From positions 124,001 through 188,000 of the forward strand of contig NZ_PEND01000006.1 in NCBI RefSeq assembly GCF_002844195.1: a stretch of 64,000 bases of DNA. Direction: 5' to 3'. Under the pieces are notes generated by a model, which worked only from the letters and a program-made list of their open reading frames with translations, had not been told where the DNA came from and made no database searches. This document shows, in pieces, positions 42,592 to 50,851 of the stretch; position 1 is the stretch's first letter, and the number at the start of each line of letters is the position of its first letter. The stretch is from Halegenticoccus soli. Lineage in GTDB: Archaea; Halobacteriota; Halobacteria; Halobacteriales; Haloferacaceae. The position numbers were made by a program, and so were the translations under genes.

Positions 42592-43830
42592 TCAGAACAC
42601 CCCCGCGACTTCGAGCAGCGTCCGGACGCCGAGCCAGACGACGACGAGCGTCACGATCCCGCCGAGGACGTTCTGCGCCGGGCTGTTCGTGTAGTTCCCG
42701 AGGATGTCGCGGTCGTTCATGACGTAGATCAGGAACAGGGCGACGATCGGCAGGAGGACGCCGTTCGCCACCTGCGCGAAGAGGATCACCTCGACGGGGC
42801 TGTACCCGAGCACCGAGGAGAGGACGCCGACGAGCAGGATCGTCCCCCAGACGGCCCGGAAGCGGGTCGACGTGAGGTCGCGCTCCCAGCCGAGCGCGCC
42901 CGCGGTCGCGTACGCGCCGGCCAGCGGGGCCGTCGTGGCGCTCGTGAAGCCGGCCGCGAACAGCCCGACGCTGAACAGCACCTTCGCGTGCGTCCCGGCG
43001 AGCGGTTCGAGCTGCTGGGCCATCCTGCCGACGTCGTCGATGCTCGTGCCGACGGGGAAGACGGCGGCCGCGGTCACCAGGATGGCCAGCGTGATGACGC
43101 CGCCGCCCACGATCGAGGCGATCGTGTCGGTTCGGCACTCGGGGAGCTCGCTCGGCTCCGCCCACCGCTCTTGAACGCTGCTCGCGTGGAGGAACAGGTT
43201 GTACCCGACGATCGTGGTGCCGATGAGCCCGGTGATCAGAAACAGCGATCCCTCGGGGACGCTCGGGACGAACCCGCCCGCGACGGCGCCGAGGTCGGGC
43301 CCGACCAGCAGCGCCGCGGCGAGGAAGGAGAAGGCCATCAGGACCACCAGCCCGACGAGCGCCTTCTCGATGAGCTTGTACCGCCCCGTGAAGAGGAGGA
43401 CGCCCGCGAAGAGCCCCATGAGCGGCGCCCACAGCGTCTCGCTCACGCCGGTGAGCGTCGCGAGGCCAGCGGCCCCGCCGAGGATGTTCCCCGCCTCGTA
43501 GGCGGCGGTCCCGATCCCGATGGCGCTGATGACGAGCGCGATGCTCGCGGCGCTCGCGATGGGGTTGTCGAACTGGGTGCGGAGCGCCTCGCCGAGCCCC
43601 TCCCGCGAGACGAGGCCCAGCCGGGCGCTCATCTCCTGGAGGATCACGGTCGCGACGATCGAGAAGGCGATCGTCCAGATGAGCGCGTAACCGAACCGCG
43701 CGCCCGTGACGCTCGCGGTCGTCACCGTGCCCGGGCCGATGAACGCCGCGGCGACCATCGCCCCCGGGCCGATCGCCTTCAGGCGTTCCGCCACTCCGAC
43801 TGTCCGTTCTTCGCGCTGTGTGAGTCCCAT
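42592..43830 (-). CDS. Nramp-fold transporter without metal-site motifs, linked to hydantoinase genes (paralogue 2)
   Basis: 412 residues with about eleven membrane segments. At the helix-1 metal site the canonical DPGN reads GPGT (residues 32-35), and at helix 6 the canonical MPHN is replaced in the segment IVGYNLFLHASSVQERW. Both metal-ligand sets are lost, so transport of Mn2+ or Fe2+ is unlikely. In Bacillus the Nramp-like ycsG lies in the 5-oxoprolinase operon, which supports a role here in taking up an oxoproline- or hydantoin-like compound. ATG 43830 (MGLTQREERT) was chosen because the longer frame upstream is unconserved. The gene is first in the operon and abuts hyuA. Confidence 0.87.
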   Translation of the reverse strand: MGLTQREERTVGVAERLKAIGPGAMVAAAFIGPGTVTTASVTGARFGYALIWTIAFSIVATVILQEMSARLGLVSREGLGEALRTQFDNPIASAASIALVISAIGIGTAAYEAGNILGGAAGLATLTGVSETLWAPLMGLFAGVLLFTGRYKLIEKALVGLVVLMAFSFLAAALLVGPDLGAVAGGFVPSVPEGSLFLITGLIGTTIVGYNLFLHASSVQERWAEPSELPECRTDTIASIVGGGVITLAILVTAAAVFPVGTSIDDVGRMAQQLEPLAGTHAKVLFSVGLFAAGFTSATTAPLAGAYATAGALGWERDLTSTRFRAVWGTILLVGVLSSVLGYSPVEVILFAQVANGVLLPIVALFLIYVMNDRDILGNYTNSPAQNVLGGIVTLVVVWLGVRTLLEVAGVF

Positions 43831-43875
43831 TTTCGGTTCACCTTGTCGTGTGGTCACAACCCACTCATGGTGGGG

Positions 43876-43891
43876 CATAACTGCTGTTATG
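43876..43891. promoter_or_regulatory. Inverted repeat upstream of the transporter-hyuAB operon
   Basis: CATAAC-TGCT-GTTATG, perfect 6-base arms, 46-61 bases ahead of the transporter start. It is an operator candidate, and its CATAAC could also serve as part of the core promoter. Confidence 0.4.
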
Positions 43892-44080
43892 ATCGGTGTG
43901 CACTCGGGGCACACGTCGTATGATGCGATGTGAAAGCTATCGTCAGGCGTCCACCTACGGTTCCGGAGGAGACGCGACTTCACCGCCCTCCGGTTCTCGG
44001 ATCGTCACGATCGCGAGGAGTGAATCGCCTCCAGGGCGCGCTGCCCGACGAACGCTACCGGGAGAGTTCCTCCAGCGCAC

Positions 44081-44560
44081 TTATTCCCCCTCCCAGTAGT
44101 CCACGTCGTCGTCGATCCGGTAGTATCCTTCAAGGGACCGTTCGTCCCGTCCCCTCGGCGGTGATCCGACGTACACCCCGAATTTGTCCGAATCCGGGTA
44201 CACGGTCACGTCCGGTTGGTTCATCGTCGAGACGGTGAGGTATCGAAGCGGCGCGTCGGAGTCGTTGATCACTCGATGGCCGCCCGATTCGTCCGACGGA
44301 AACGCCACGTAGTCTCCCTCGTTGAGCGCGTACACGTCGCCGTCGAGGCGGAGCGTTCCGGTTCCGGCGAGCACGTACATCGCCTCTTCGTTCGCGGTGT
44401 GGTAGTGGTACGGCCACGACTTGCTTCCCGGCGGGAGCTCGTAGAGGCTACAACCGAGTCCTTCAGCTCCCGCTGCTTCGCTCAGCTGCTTCCGTCTGAA
44501 CTGTGCATCTCCGCGGACGAGTTCTGTCCAGTCGAGTTCGCCCTCGTTCGTGCGACCCAT
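44081..44560 (-). CDS. Cupin-domain protein
   Basis: 159 residues. A cupin barrel with first motif YHYHTANEEAMYVLAGTG (two His and a Glu as metal ligands) and second motif around VAFPSDESGGHRVIND (third His). It probably binds a metal and a small sugar-like or acid ligand. The end EGYYRIDDDVDYWEGE is acidic. It lies 250 bases upstream of the transporter gene on the same strand; whether it belongs to the same unit is unclear. Confidence 0.88.
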   Translation of the reverse strand: MGRTNEGELDWTELVRGDAQFRRKQLSEAAGAEGLGCSLYELPPGSKSWPYHYHTANEEAMYVLAGTGTLRLDGDVYALNEGDYVAFPSDESGGHRVINDSDAPLRYLTVSTMNQPDVTVYPDSDKFGVYVGSPPRGRDERSLEGYYRIDDDVDYWEGE

Positions 44561-44662
44561 GGGGCGACCTCACAGAGCGAACGGATATGTCTTAGCTACG
44601 CTTCGCGCTACCGTTCCGACTCTCGATCCACCGCGTTCGCCGATGAAACGCCTCCGCGCACC

Positions 44663-45205
44663 TCACTCTTCGACGACCAGCACCTTCGAGACGCCCTCCT
44701 CGACCGCGAGGTCGAACGGCAGCCCCTCGGCGCTGCGCTCGATGAACCGGAGCATGAACCACTTCATCGACTCCGAGGGGAACACGACGTGGTAGGTGCG
44801 CTCGCCGGCCTCCCGGACCGTGAGAAAGCCGCAGAAGGACAGCCAGTCGAGCAGTTCGCCGGCCGAGTCGAAGCGGTTCCGGTACTCGGTCGCGTGGTAC
44901 TCGGAGACGCGGTCGGCGCAGTCAAGGAACGCCGGGTCGGGTTCACCCCCCTCGCCCTCGACGTGTTGCAGGAAGCAGTGGAGGAAGTCCACGTCGAGGA
45001 GGACGTGCTCGCCCGACGAGAGCATCTGGTGGTACTCTTCGAGGTTGGCGCTGGCGTCGGCGGTGGCCGCCTCGAAGTTGGCGGCGTAGAAGGTGAGCGC
45101 CTGCCGGACGAGTTCGCTCTGCCCGCGCCCGGTCCGCGAGACGAGGCTGTCCAGCGCGGATTGGGCGTCCGCGTCCATGGACACCGTGACTCTGTTCGTG
45201 GCCAT
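44663..45205 (-). CDS. Ribbon-helix-helix (CopG-like) regulator with C-terminal sensory-like domain
   Basis: 180 residues. The N-terminal 45 residues (NRVTVSMDADAQSALDSLVS, then ELVRQALTFYAANF) are a ribbon-helix-helix DNA-binding domain. The remaining ~135 residues form an alpha/beta domain with EEYHQMLSSGEHVLLDVDFL and FPSESMKWFMLRFIERSAEG, of unknown ligand. Such two-domain RHH proteins are common in haloarchaea. Its targets are not evident. Confidence 0.82.
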   Translation of the reverse strand: MATNRVTVSMDADAQSALDSLVSRTGRGQSELVRQALTFYAANFEAATADASANLEEYHQMLSSGEHVLLDVDFLHCFLQHVEGEGGEPDPAFLDCADRVSEYHATEYRNRFDSAGELLDWLSFCGFLTVREAGERTYHVVFPSESMKWFMLRFIERSAEGLPFDLAVEEGVSKVLVVEE

Positions 45206-45263
45206 ACGTTCCGGTGGGGCCGGGGAACCTAATGGTTTCGCGGCGTCGCCGGTCCGCGCTACT

Positions 45264-46046
45264 CTACCCCTCGATCGGCTCGATCAGGTCGGGCGCGTCG
45301 TTCGCCGGGCTGTTCACGCGCGTCGACACCGGGTAGGCGATCATCTCGTCGTCCGGGTGGGGATCGAGCAGCGCGGCGGCGTCGTCGGGGTCCGCCGTCA
45401 GCCACTCGCGCTCCTCGTCGGGCGCGAGGACGACGGCCATCCGGTCGTGGAGGTCCGAGATCAGCCCGTTCGGCTCCGTCGTCACGACGGCGAACGTCTC
45501 GACGGCGTCGGGTTCCGCCCCCTCCGCCGCCTGCGTCCCCGCCGGTCCGCCCGCGCCGTCTCCGCCGTTCGCGCCGCTCCCGCCGCTCCCGCCGCTCCCG
45601 CCGCCTCCGCCGCCGAAGTCCGAGAGGCCCGTCTGCGTCGTGGGCGGCGTCCACCGCTCCCACAGGCCGGCCATGGCGAACGGCCGGTCGTCCTCGAAGG
45701 CGACCCGGTACGGCTGTTTCCCGCCGCCGTCCCGTTCGACCCACTCGTAGAAGCCGTCGGCGAGGACGAGACACCGCCGCCGCTCGAACGGCTCGCGGAA
45801 GCTCCGCTTCTCGCGGACTGTCTCCGCGCGGGCGTTGATGAACCCGCCGTCCGACTCGTCGTCGGCCCAGGACGGGACGAGCCCCCACTTCCGAAACCTG
45901 ATCGCGTCGGGCGCGTCGTTCGCGATCACGGGGAGGCGCTGGCCGGGCGCGCAGTTGTACCGCGGCTCCGTCGGCCGCTCGAACGCGGCGTCGAAGCGGT
46001 CCTCGAGGACGCCCTGCGGCGTGAATAGCGTGTAACGGCCGCACAT
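45264..46046 (-). CDS. SOS-response-associated peptidase (SRAP, YedK/HMCES family) with Gly/Ser-rich insertion
   Basis: 260 residues. Cys2 follows the initiator Met (MCGRYTLF), as needed for the thiazolidine cross-link to abasic sites in single-stranded DNA. NARAET, the Glu in DGFYEW and the active-site His in HDRMAV are all kept. The family shields abasic DNA and then removes itself. Between residues ~150 and ~182 there is an insertion made almost only of Gly, Ser, Ala and Asn, in a loop that is short in other members. ATG 46046 must be the start because Cys2 has to become N-terminal. Confidence 0.92.
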   Translation of the reverse strand: MCGRYTLFTPQGVLEDRFDAAFERPTEPRYNCAPGQRLPVIANDAPDAIRFRKWGLVPSWADDESDGGFINARAETVREKRSFREPFERRRCLVLADGFYEWVERDGGGKQPYRVAFEDDRPFAMAGLWERWTPPTTQTGLSDFGGGGGGSGGSGGSGANGGDGAGGPAGTQAAEGAEPDAVETFAVVTTEPNGLISDLHDRMAVVLAPDEEREWLTADPDDAAALLDPHPDDEMIAYPVSTRVNSPANDAPDLIEPIEG

Positions 46047-46130
46047 ATTCCAAACGACGGTCCCGAGGGGGATAACCGCTTCCCGTCGGGCGGCGCGTCC
46101 GCGCCCGTCCCCACCTGCCACCTCTGCCCA

Positions 46131-46160
46131 CCACCGCTCACCACCGCTCACCTCCGCTCA
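46131..46160. repeat. 10-base tandem repeat, three units
   Basis: CCACCGCTCA twice and CCTCCGCTCA once, in the spacer between the SRAP gene and the exonuclease-like gene. No further feature is seen with it. Confidence 0.6.
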
Positions 46161-46238
46161 TCTCCCTGCGACCCTCGAACCGTCCCTCCGGGCGGAGTTC
46201 AGGAGGATTTAGGTTCCTCGCCGGAGACGGCTCCGGAC

Positions 46239-46988
46239 GTGCGAATCGAGAACAGCTTCATTCCCGTCCGCGGGGTCGGCGAGGCGACGGAGCGGAAGCT
46301 CTGGGAGCACGGCGTCACCCACTGGGACGAGTTCGACGGCTCCGTCGTCGGCGAGACGACCGCCGGCCGCATCGAGGAGTTCATCGGCGTCGCGACCGAG
46401 CGCCTCGACGCCGGCGACTCGCGCTTCTTCCGCGACGCGTTCCCGAGCGGGGAGCGCTGGCGGCTGTACGAGAACTTCCGCGACGACGCCTGCTTTTTCG
46501 ACATCGAGACGACCGGCCTCAGCCACCGCCGCGACGAGGTGACGACGGTGAGCTACCGCCGCGGCGGCGAGACGACCACGCTCGTCCGTGGCGACGACCT
46601 GACCGCCGAGACGGTGCGGGAGGCGTTCGCGGACGCGCCGCTCGTCGTCTCGTTCAACGGCAAGCGGTTCGACGCTCCCTTCCTCGAAGAATCGCTCGGC
46701 GTCGAGATCGACGCCCCGCACGTCGACCTCGTGTACCCCTGCAAGCGACTCGGGCTGACGGGCGGGCTCAAGCGGGTCGAGCGCGACGTGGGCATCGAGC
46801 GCGACCGACCCGACCTCTCCGGCCGGGACGCGGTCCGCCTCTGGCGCGAGTACGAACGCGGCGACGAGGGCGCGCTCGACACGCTCATCTCGTACAACCG
46901 CGACGACGCCGACAACCTGGAGACGCTCATGGACCGCGTCGCGGCCTCGCTCCACGAGGAGACCTTCGGCGTCGTCGAGTCGGCCTGA
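46239..46988 (+). CDS. RNase H-like DEDD exonuclease-family protein (YprB-like)
   Basis: 249 residues. The N-terminus has a helix-hairpin-helix-like motif (VRGVGEATERKLWEHGVTHW). The nuclease domain begins with FFDIETTGLS (about residue 87), holding the Asp-x-Glu metal ligands, continues VSFNGKRFDAPFLE, and ends YNRDDADNL with the last Asp. It probably degrades or trims nucleic acid. GTG 46239 is supported by a GATTTAGG box about 27 bases upstream. Confidence 0.85.
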   Translation: MRIENSFIPVRGVGEATERKLWEHGVTHWDEFDGSVVGETTAGRIEEFIGVATERLDAGDSRFFRDAFPSGERWRLYENFRDDACFFDIETTGLSHRRDEVTTVSYRRGGETTTLVRGDDLTAETVREAFADAPLVVSFNGKRFDAPFLEESLGVEIDAPHVDLVYPCKRLGLTGGLKRVERDVGIERDRPDLSGRDAVRLWREYERGDEGALDTLISYNRDDADNLETLMDRVAASLHEETFGVVESA

Positions 46989-47368
46989 CGCGCCCCGCGG
47001 CGGCTGTCGCCCGATCTCTTCGCGGTTCCCGTGTCCCTACTTCCCGTCCGGGTATATTTCTAGACACCCATCTAGAAATATGTCCGAATAGACAACCGGC
47101 TACTTCGTCTACCGTCGGACCGCACTCGAAACCGGATATCCGCGAATTCCGCTGCGAGAGCGGATTTGCGGTCGGTCTTTCGCCCGTCGACCATGTAGAT
47201 TTATAATTCGTCACCGCTGACACCAGTTGTGATCGCCCTCCGCACGAACCCTCCGTGCTCGCACGACAGCCCCGTTCGAGCAGTTGGCTCCCGGCCTCGG
47301 GTCCGGAGTCCCGACCCAGTACTGACACCCACTCGTCGACGAACGGCGCGCCTCCGGCGGTGGAATTG
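46989..47368. other. Spacer with perfect inverted repeat and strong TATA-like box
   Basis: No gene is seen. It contains the 11-base inverted repeat at 47054-47081 and, at about 47199-47206, a TTTATAAT box that should drive a transcript from about 47230. That transcript would have an untranslated leader of about 140 bases before the membrane-protein ATG at 47369. Confidence 0.5.
47054..47081. promoter_or_regulatory. Perfect 11-base inverted repeat
   Basis: ATATTTCTAGA and TCTAGAAATAT around CACCCA, in the spacer between the exonuclease-like and membrane-protein genes. The AT-rich arms and lack of a T-run favour a protein-binding site over a terminator. Confidence 0.5.
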
Positions 47369-48265
47369 ATGCCGTCGTTCACGACGCGACTCGCGGACGG
47401 ATGGGAACTGGCACGGTCGCACCTCCCGCTGGCTCTCGTGCCGCTCGCGACCGCACTGCTCAACACGGACAAGATCGGCAAGGTTCTCAGCGCCGACGGG
47501 GCGCACTTCGGACTCCAGTCCGGGTTTCCGGCGACCGTGGTCGACCTCTGGCGGTTCGTCAGCGTCCCGGAGGAGGGCGCGACCGTCGACCTCGGCGTCG
47601 GCGGATCGGACACCGCCTTCGCGCTCCTGCTGCTACCGGTCGCGCTCGCCGTCCAGGCCGCGTTGTCCGCGGGGTACTTCGGAAGCATCCGCGACGCGCT
47701 TCGCACCGACAGCTACGACTTCCTCTCGAACGCGCGCCGCCACTTCGTCCCGTTTCTGCTGTACGCGGCCGTTCCGGTTCTGCTCTTTCTGCCGCTTTTT
47801 CTCCTCGGACCGACCGGCGGAAGCCGACTGCTCGGCCTCCTGGTCGTCGTACTGGTCCCCGCGATTCTCGTCGCCACGTACCTGTTCTACGCGACGCCGT
47901 ACCTCGTCGTCCTGCGGGAGACGGACCTCCTGTCGGCGGCGCGGGGTTCGTTCGGGCTCGCGCTCGCCGGCGGCCCCTACCTGAGGTTCGCGCTCGGCTT
48001 CGCGGGGTTCGTCCTCGCGACGTCGCTGTTCGCGACCGCCTTCGTGGTGAACCTCGGGGCGGCGGGGGTCGCGCTGGGCGCACTCGCCGCCGCCCCCGTC
48101 GGGCTCGCGGCCAACGCGGCGACGATGCGCTTCGTCGCCGACGTCGATCCCCGGTCGCCGTCTCTCGGGCCGTGGGACGGCGACGGCGGCGAAGGCAGCG
48201 AGGGTGGCGAAGGGGGCAAAGGCGGCGGAGCCGATCCCGACGCGGGGTCGTACGCCGCGGAGTGA
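47369..48265 (+). CDS. Polytopic membrane protein, function unknown
   Basis: 298 residues. The sequence has about six long hydrophobic segments from residue ~80 on (for example LLLPVALAVQAALSAGYFGS and VPVLLFLPLFLLGP), with duplicated charged loops SIRDALRTDSYDFL and LRETDLLSAARGSF typical of a family of haloarchaeal six-helix proteins. The C-terminus is Gly/Asp/Glu-rich and unstructured. An upstream GTG at 47255 would add 38 unconserved residues and is less likely. No role can be given. Confidence 0.72.
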   Translation: MPSFTTRLADGWELARSHLPLALVPLATALLNTDKIGKVLSADGAHFGLQSGFPATVVDLWRFVSVPEEGATVDLGVGGSDTAFALLLLPVALAVQAALSAGYFGSIRDALRTDSYDFLSNARRHFVPFLLYAAVPVLLFLPLFLLGPTGGSRLLGLLVVVLVPAILVATYLFYATPYLVVLRETDLLSAARGSFGLALAGGPYLRFALGFAGFVLATSLFATAFVVNLGAAGVALGALAAAPVGLAANAATMRFVADVDPRSPSLGPWDGDGGEGSEGGEGGKGGGADPDAGSYAAE

Positions 48266-48300
48266 GTCGAACGAGCGGCAGCCTTCGACGCGCCTCGTTA

Positions 48301-48337
48301 CCCTCGGTGAGGGAAGCCCACGATTTAGTCGTGAGGG
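48301..48337. terminator. Two hairpins between convergent genes; possible IS605-type end remnant
   Basis: CCCTC-GGT-GAGGG is followed by CCCACGA-TTTAG-TCGTGAGGG, between the membrane-protein gene and the convergent DUF5800 gene. The second hairpin resembles the ends of haloarchaeal IS200/IS605-group elements, so this may be a lone remnant now serving as a terminator for both genes. Confidence 0.45.
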
Positions 48338-48341
48338 AGTG

Positions 48342-48539
48342 TCACTTCAGAATGTCCGCGATCCGCCTCGGTTCGCCGCTGAGCGCGGGCTCTTTCTCGA
48401 CGATCTTCAGCACCTCGTGGTCGGTCACGTCGGGGTAGCGTTTCTGCGTCGCCTCCTCGATGAGATCCCTCTCCAGCCGGAACTCGGTTCCTTCGTAGAT
48501 CACGTCGACGCCGTCGTCGTCGAAGGAGAGAACGGTCAT
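48342..48539 (-). CDS. DUF5800-family small protein
   Basis: 65 residues beginning MTVLSFDDDGVDVIYEGTEF and ending EKEPALSGEPRRIADILK, which I recognise as the haloarchaeal DUF5800 family. It is acidic, soluble and short, with a beta-hairpin followed by helices. Function is unknown. It is divergent from the bactofilin-like gene. Confidence 0.8.
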   Translation of the reverse strand: MTVLSFDDDGVDVIYEGTEFRLERDLIEEATQKRYPDVTDHEVLKIVEKEPALSGEPRRIADILK

Positions 48540-48635
48540 ACCGACTCTACCGCCGCGGAGGATAAAAGCGCACGGCTCCGCGTCAGACGACCGTCTTGCG
48601 GGCGGTTTATTAGGGGCGGCGTGCTGGTGCGGACT

Positions 48636-49493
48636 GTGTCACTCGGGCAGGACCCTCTCGACGCGCTCGCCATCCCCGACGGCACGACCGCCGAGGAACA
48701 CGACCTCGTCACGGACGGCGACGTGGTCGTCGGCGGCCAGAGCACCGTCGAGTTCGGCGTCCGCGGCCGGAACGTGATCGCCGGCGAGCGGGTCACCTTC
48801 GGCGGCGACATCGAGGCCGAGGCGGACTGCCGACTCGACGTGTGGTGCGACGTGGCGGGGAACGTCCTCGTCGGCAAGGACGCCTACCTGGGCGAGCGCG
48901 TCCACATCGGCGGACAGCTGATGGTCTCGGGCGACCTCGACATCGGCGACGACGTGGACATCGAGAAGGGGTTCGAGGCGAACGGCTGGATCGTCATCCG
49001 CAACCCGGTCCCGACGCTCGTCTTCTACTTCATCGTCCTCTCGCAGCTCCTCCGCCTCGGCGAGAACGACGCGGCGAACGAACTCGCCGCCGCGCTCGGC
49101 GAGGAGGGCGAAGCGGAGGTCGATCCGCTCGTCATCCCGCGCGGGTCGAGCGTCTCGGACGACGCCTGGCGCGTCTCCGCCCCCGCGACGGTCGGCGACG
49201 GCTGCCGCCTGCACGGCAACATCCGCGCCGAGTCCATCGAGATGGGCGAGGACAACAACGTCTTCGGGAGCCTCCGCGCCCGCGAGGACATCTCCGTCGG
49301 CGAGGGGACGCGCGTCCACGGCGACGTGACGACCCGCGGCGGCGAGGTCCGCATCGAGGAGGGCGCGCGGGTGCTCGGCGACGTGCTCTGTTCCGACCTC
49401 ACGGTCCACGAGGGCGCGACCGTCGACGGGACCGTGCGCGCCCGCGGGAAGGTGCGGCTCGTCCGCGCCGATCAGGCTCGCGAAGCCGAGTAG
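48636..49493 (+). CDS. Bactofilin-like polymer-forming protein with internal hydrophobic segment
   Basis: 285 residues. Two blocks of short repeated beta strands (about residues 30-110 and 185-280, for example EDISVGEGTRVHGDVTTRGG) form a right-handed beta helix like bactofilins, which self-assemble into filaments. Between them the segment IRNPVPTLVFYFIVLSQLLR (about residues 117-136) is hydrophobic enough to touch or cross the membrane. GTG 48636 is supported by a GTTTATTAG box about 27 bases upstream. The protein may scaffold envelope or cytoskeletal structures; this is inference from family and layout. Confidence 0.78.
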   Translation: MSLGQDPLDALAIPDGTTAEEHDLVTDGDVVVGGQSTVEFGVRGRNVIAGERVTFGGDIEAEADCRLDVWCDVAGNVLVGKDAYLGERVHIGGQLMVSGDLDIGDDVDIEKGFEANGWIVIRNPVPTLVFYFIVLSQLLRLGENDAANELAAALGEEGEAEVDPLVIPRGSSVSDDAWRVSAPATVGDGCRLHGNIRAESIEMGEDNNVFGSLRAREDISVGEGTRVHGDVTTRGGEVRIEEGARVLGDVLCSDLTVHEGATVDGTVRARGKVRLVRADQAREAE

Positions 49494-49571
49494 TTCCCGC
49501 CGATCGACGCCCGCCCGTCGAGGGGCGCGCAGACCGAAAGGCCATTTTCCCGGACGACGGTACTCCCCCCT

Positions 49572-50753
49572 ATGATCACCATCGCGCTCGCGGGCAAGCC
49601 GAACGCGGGCAAGTCGACCTTCTACAAGGCCGCGACCATGTCGGACGTGGACGTGGCGAACTACCCCTTCACGACCATCGACGCGAACCGCGGCGTCAGC
49701 TACGTTCGCACCGAGTGCCCCTGTCTGGAGCGCGACGAGCGCTGCGGGGACGAGGCGTGCCGCGACGGCAAGCGGTACGTCCCGATCGAACTCATCGACG
49801 TGGCCGGCCTCGTCCCCGGCGCGCACGAGGGCAAGGGGCTCGGCAACCAGTTCCTCGACGCGCTGACGAACGCCGACGTGATCGTGAACGTCGTCGACGC
49901 CTCCGGCGGCACGAACGAGGAGGGCGAGCCGGTCGAGGTGGGCAGCCACGACCCGATCGAGGACGTGAACTTCGTCGAGGAGGAGATGGACCTGTGGCTG
50001 GCCGGCATCGTCGACCGCAACTGGGAGTCGATCGAGCGGAAGTCCCGGTCGCCCGACTTCGACCTCGACGACGCGCTCGCCGACATGCTGACGGGCTTCG
50101 GCGCGACGGAGGCCGAGGTCGCCGCGAGCCTCCGGAGCCTCGACTACCCCGAGGACCCCATCCAGTGGACCGACGAACACCGCGAGGCGCTCGCGCGCGA
50201 CGTCCGCGCCCGGACGAAGCCGATCGTCCTCGTGGCCAACAAGGCGGACGTCGCCCCCGAGGAGAACGTAGCGCGCATGCGCGAGACCGGAAAGATGGTG
50301 ATCCCGGCGACGGCGGACGGCGAACTCGCGCTGCGGAAGGGCGCGGAGGCGGGCCTGATCGACTACGACCCCGGCGACGAGGACTTCGAGATCGCGGGCG
50401 ACGTGAGCGACGCCCAGCGGAAGGGCCTAGAGCGGATCCGCGAGGTGATGGCGGAGTACGGCGGCACCGGCGTGCAGGAGGCGCTCGACCGGGCCGTCTA
50501 CGATCTGCTCGACCACGTCACCGCGTTTCCGGTGCAGAACGAGACGCGCTGGACGGACGCCAAGGGGAACGTCCTCCCCGACGCCTTCCTGCTCCCCCGT
50601 GGATCGACGCCGAGGGACCTCGCGTACGCCGTCCACTCGGACATCGGGGACGGGTACCTCCACGCCGTCGACGCCAGGTCGAAGCGGCGGATCTCGGACG
50701 CGTACGAACTGGAGGAGGGCGACGTGATAAAGATCGTCAGCACGGCGAAGTGA
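49572..50753 (+). CDS. ychF: YchF/Ola1-type P-loop NTPase
   Basis: 393 residues. G1 loop GKPNAGKST (residues 8-16), switch DVAGLVPGAHEGKGLG, and NKADV (G4) are intact, and a C-terminal TGS domain is seen in LPRGSTPRDLAYAVHSDIG. YchF proteins bind ribosomes and prefer ATP over GTP. The archaeal type has a Cys-rich insertion, here CPCLERDERCGDEACRDGKR (about residues 50-69), which may bind a metal. It stands alone on the plus strand. Confidence 0.95.
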   Translation: MITIALAGKPNAGKSTFYKAATMSDVDVANYPFTTIDANRGVSYVRTECPCLERDERCGDEACRDGKRYVPIELIDVAGLVPGAHEGKGLGNQFLDALTNADVIVNVVDASGGTNEEGEPVEVGSHDPIEDVNFVEEEMDLWLAGIVDRNWESIERKSRSPDFDLDDALADMLTGFGATEAEVAASLRSLDYPEDPIQWTDEHREALARDVRARTKPIVLVANKADVAPEENVARMRETGKMVIPATADGELALRKGAEAGLIDYDPGDEDFEIAGDVSDAQRKGLERIREVMAEYGGTGVQEALDRAVYDLLDHVTAFPVQNETRWTDAKGNVLPDAFLLPRGSTPRDLAYAVHSDIGDGYLHAVDARSKRRISDAYELEEGDVIKIVSTAK

Positions 50754-50851
50754 TCGGGCGATCCCGGCGTTCGCGAACCGGAGAGGTCCACCGTTCCCCG
50801 GCAGCGTTCGGAGAAGCGTCACTTAGTCGAGTGAGCTGCTGAGACGGTCTC

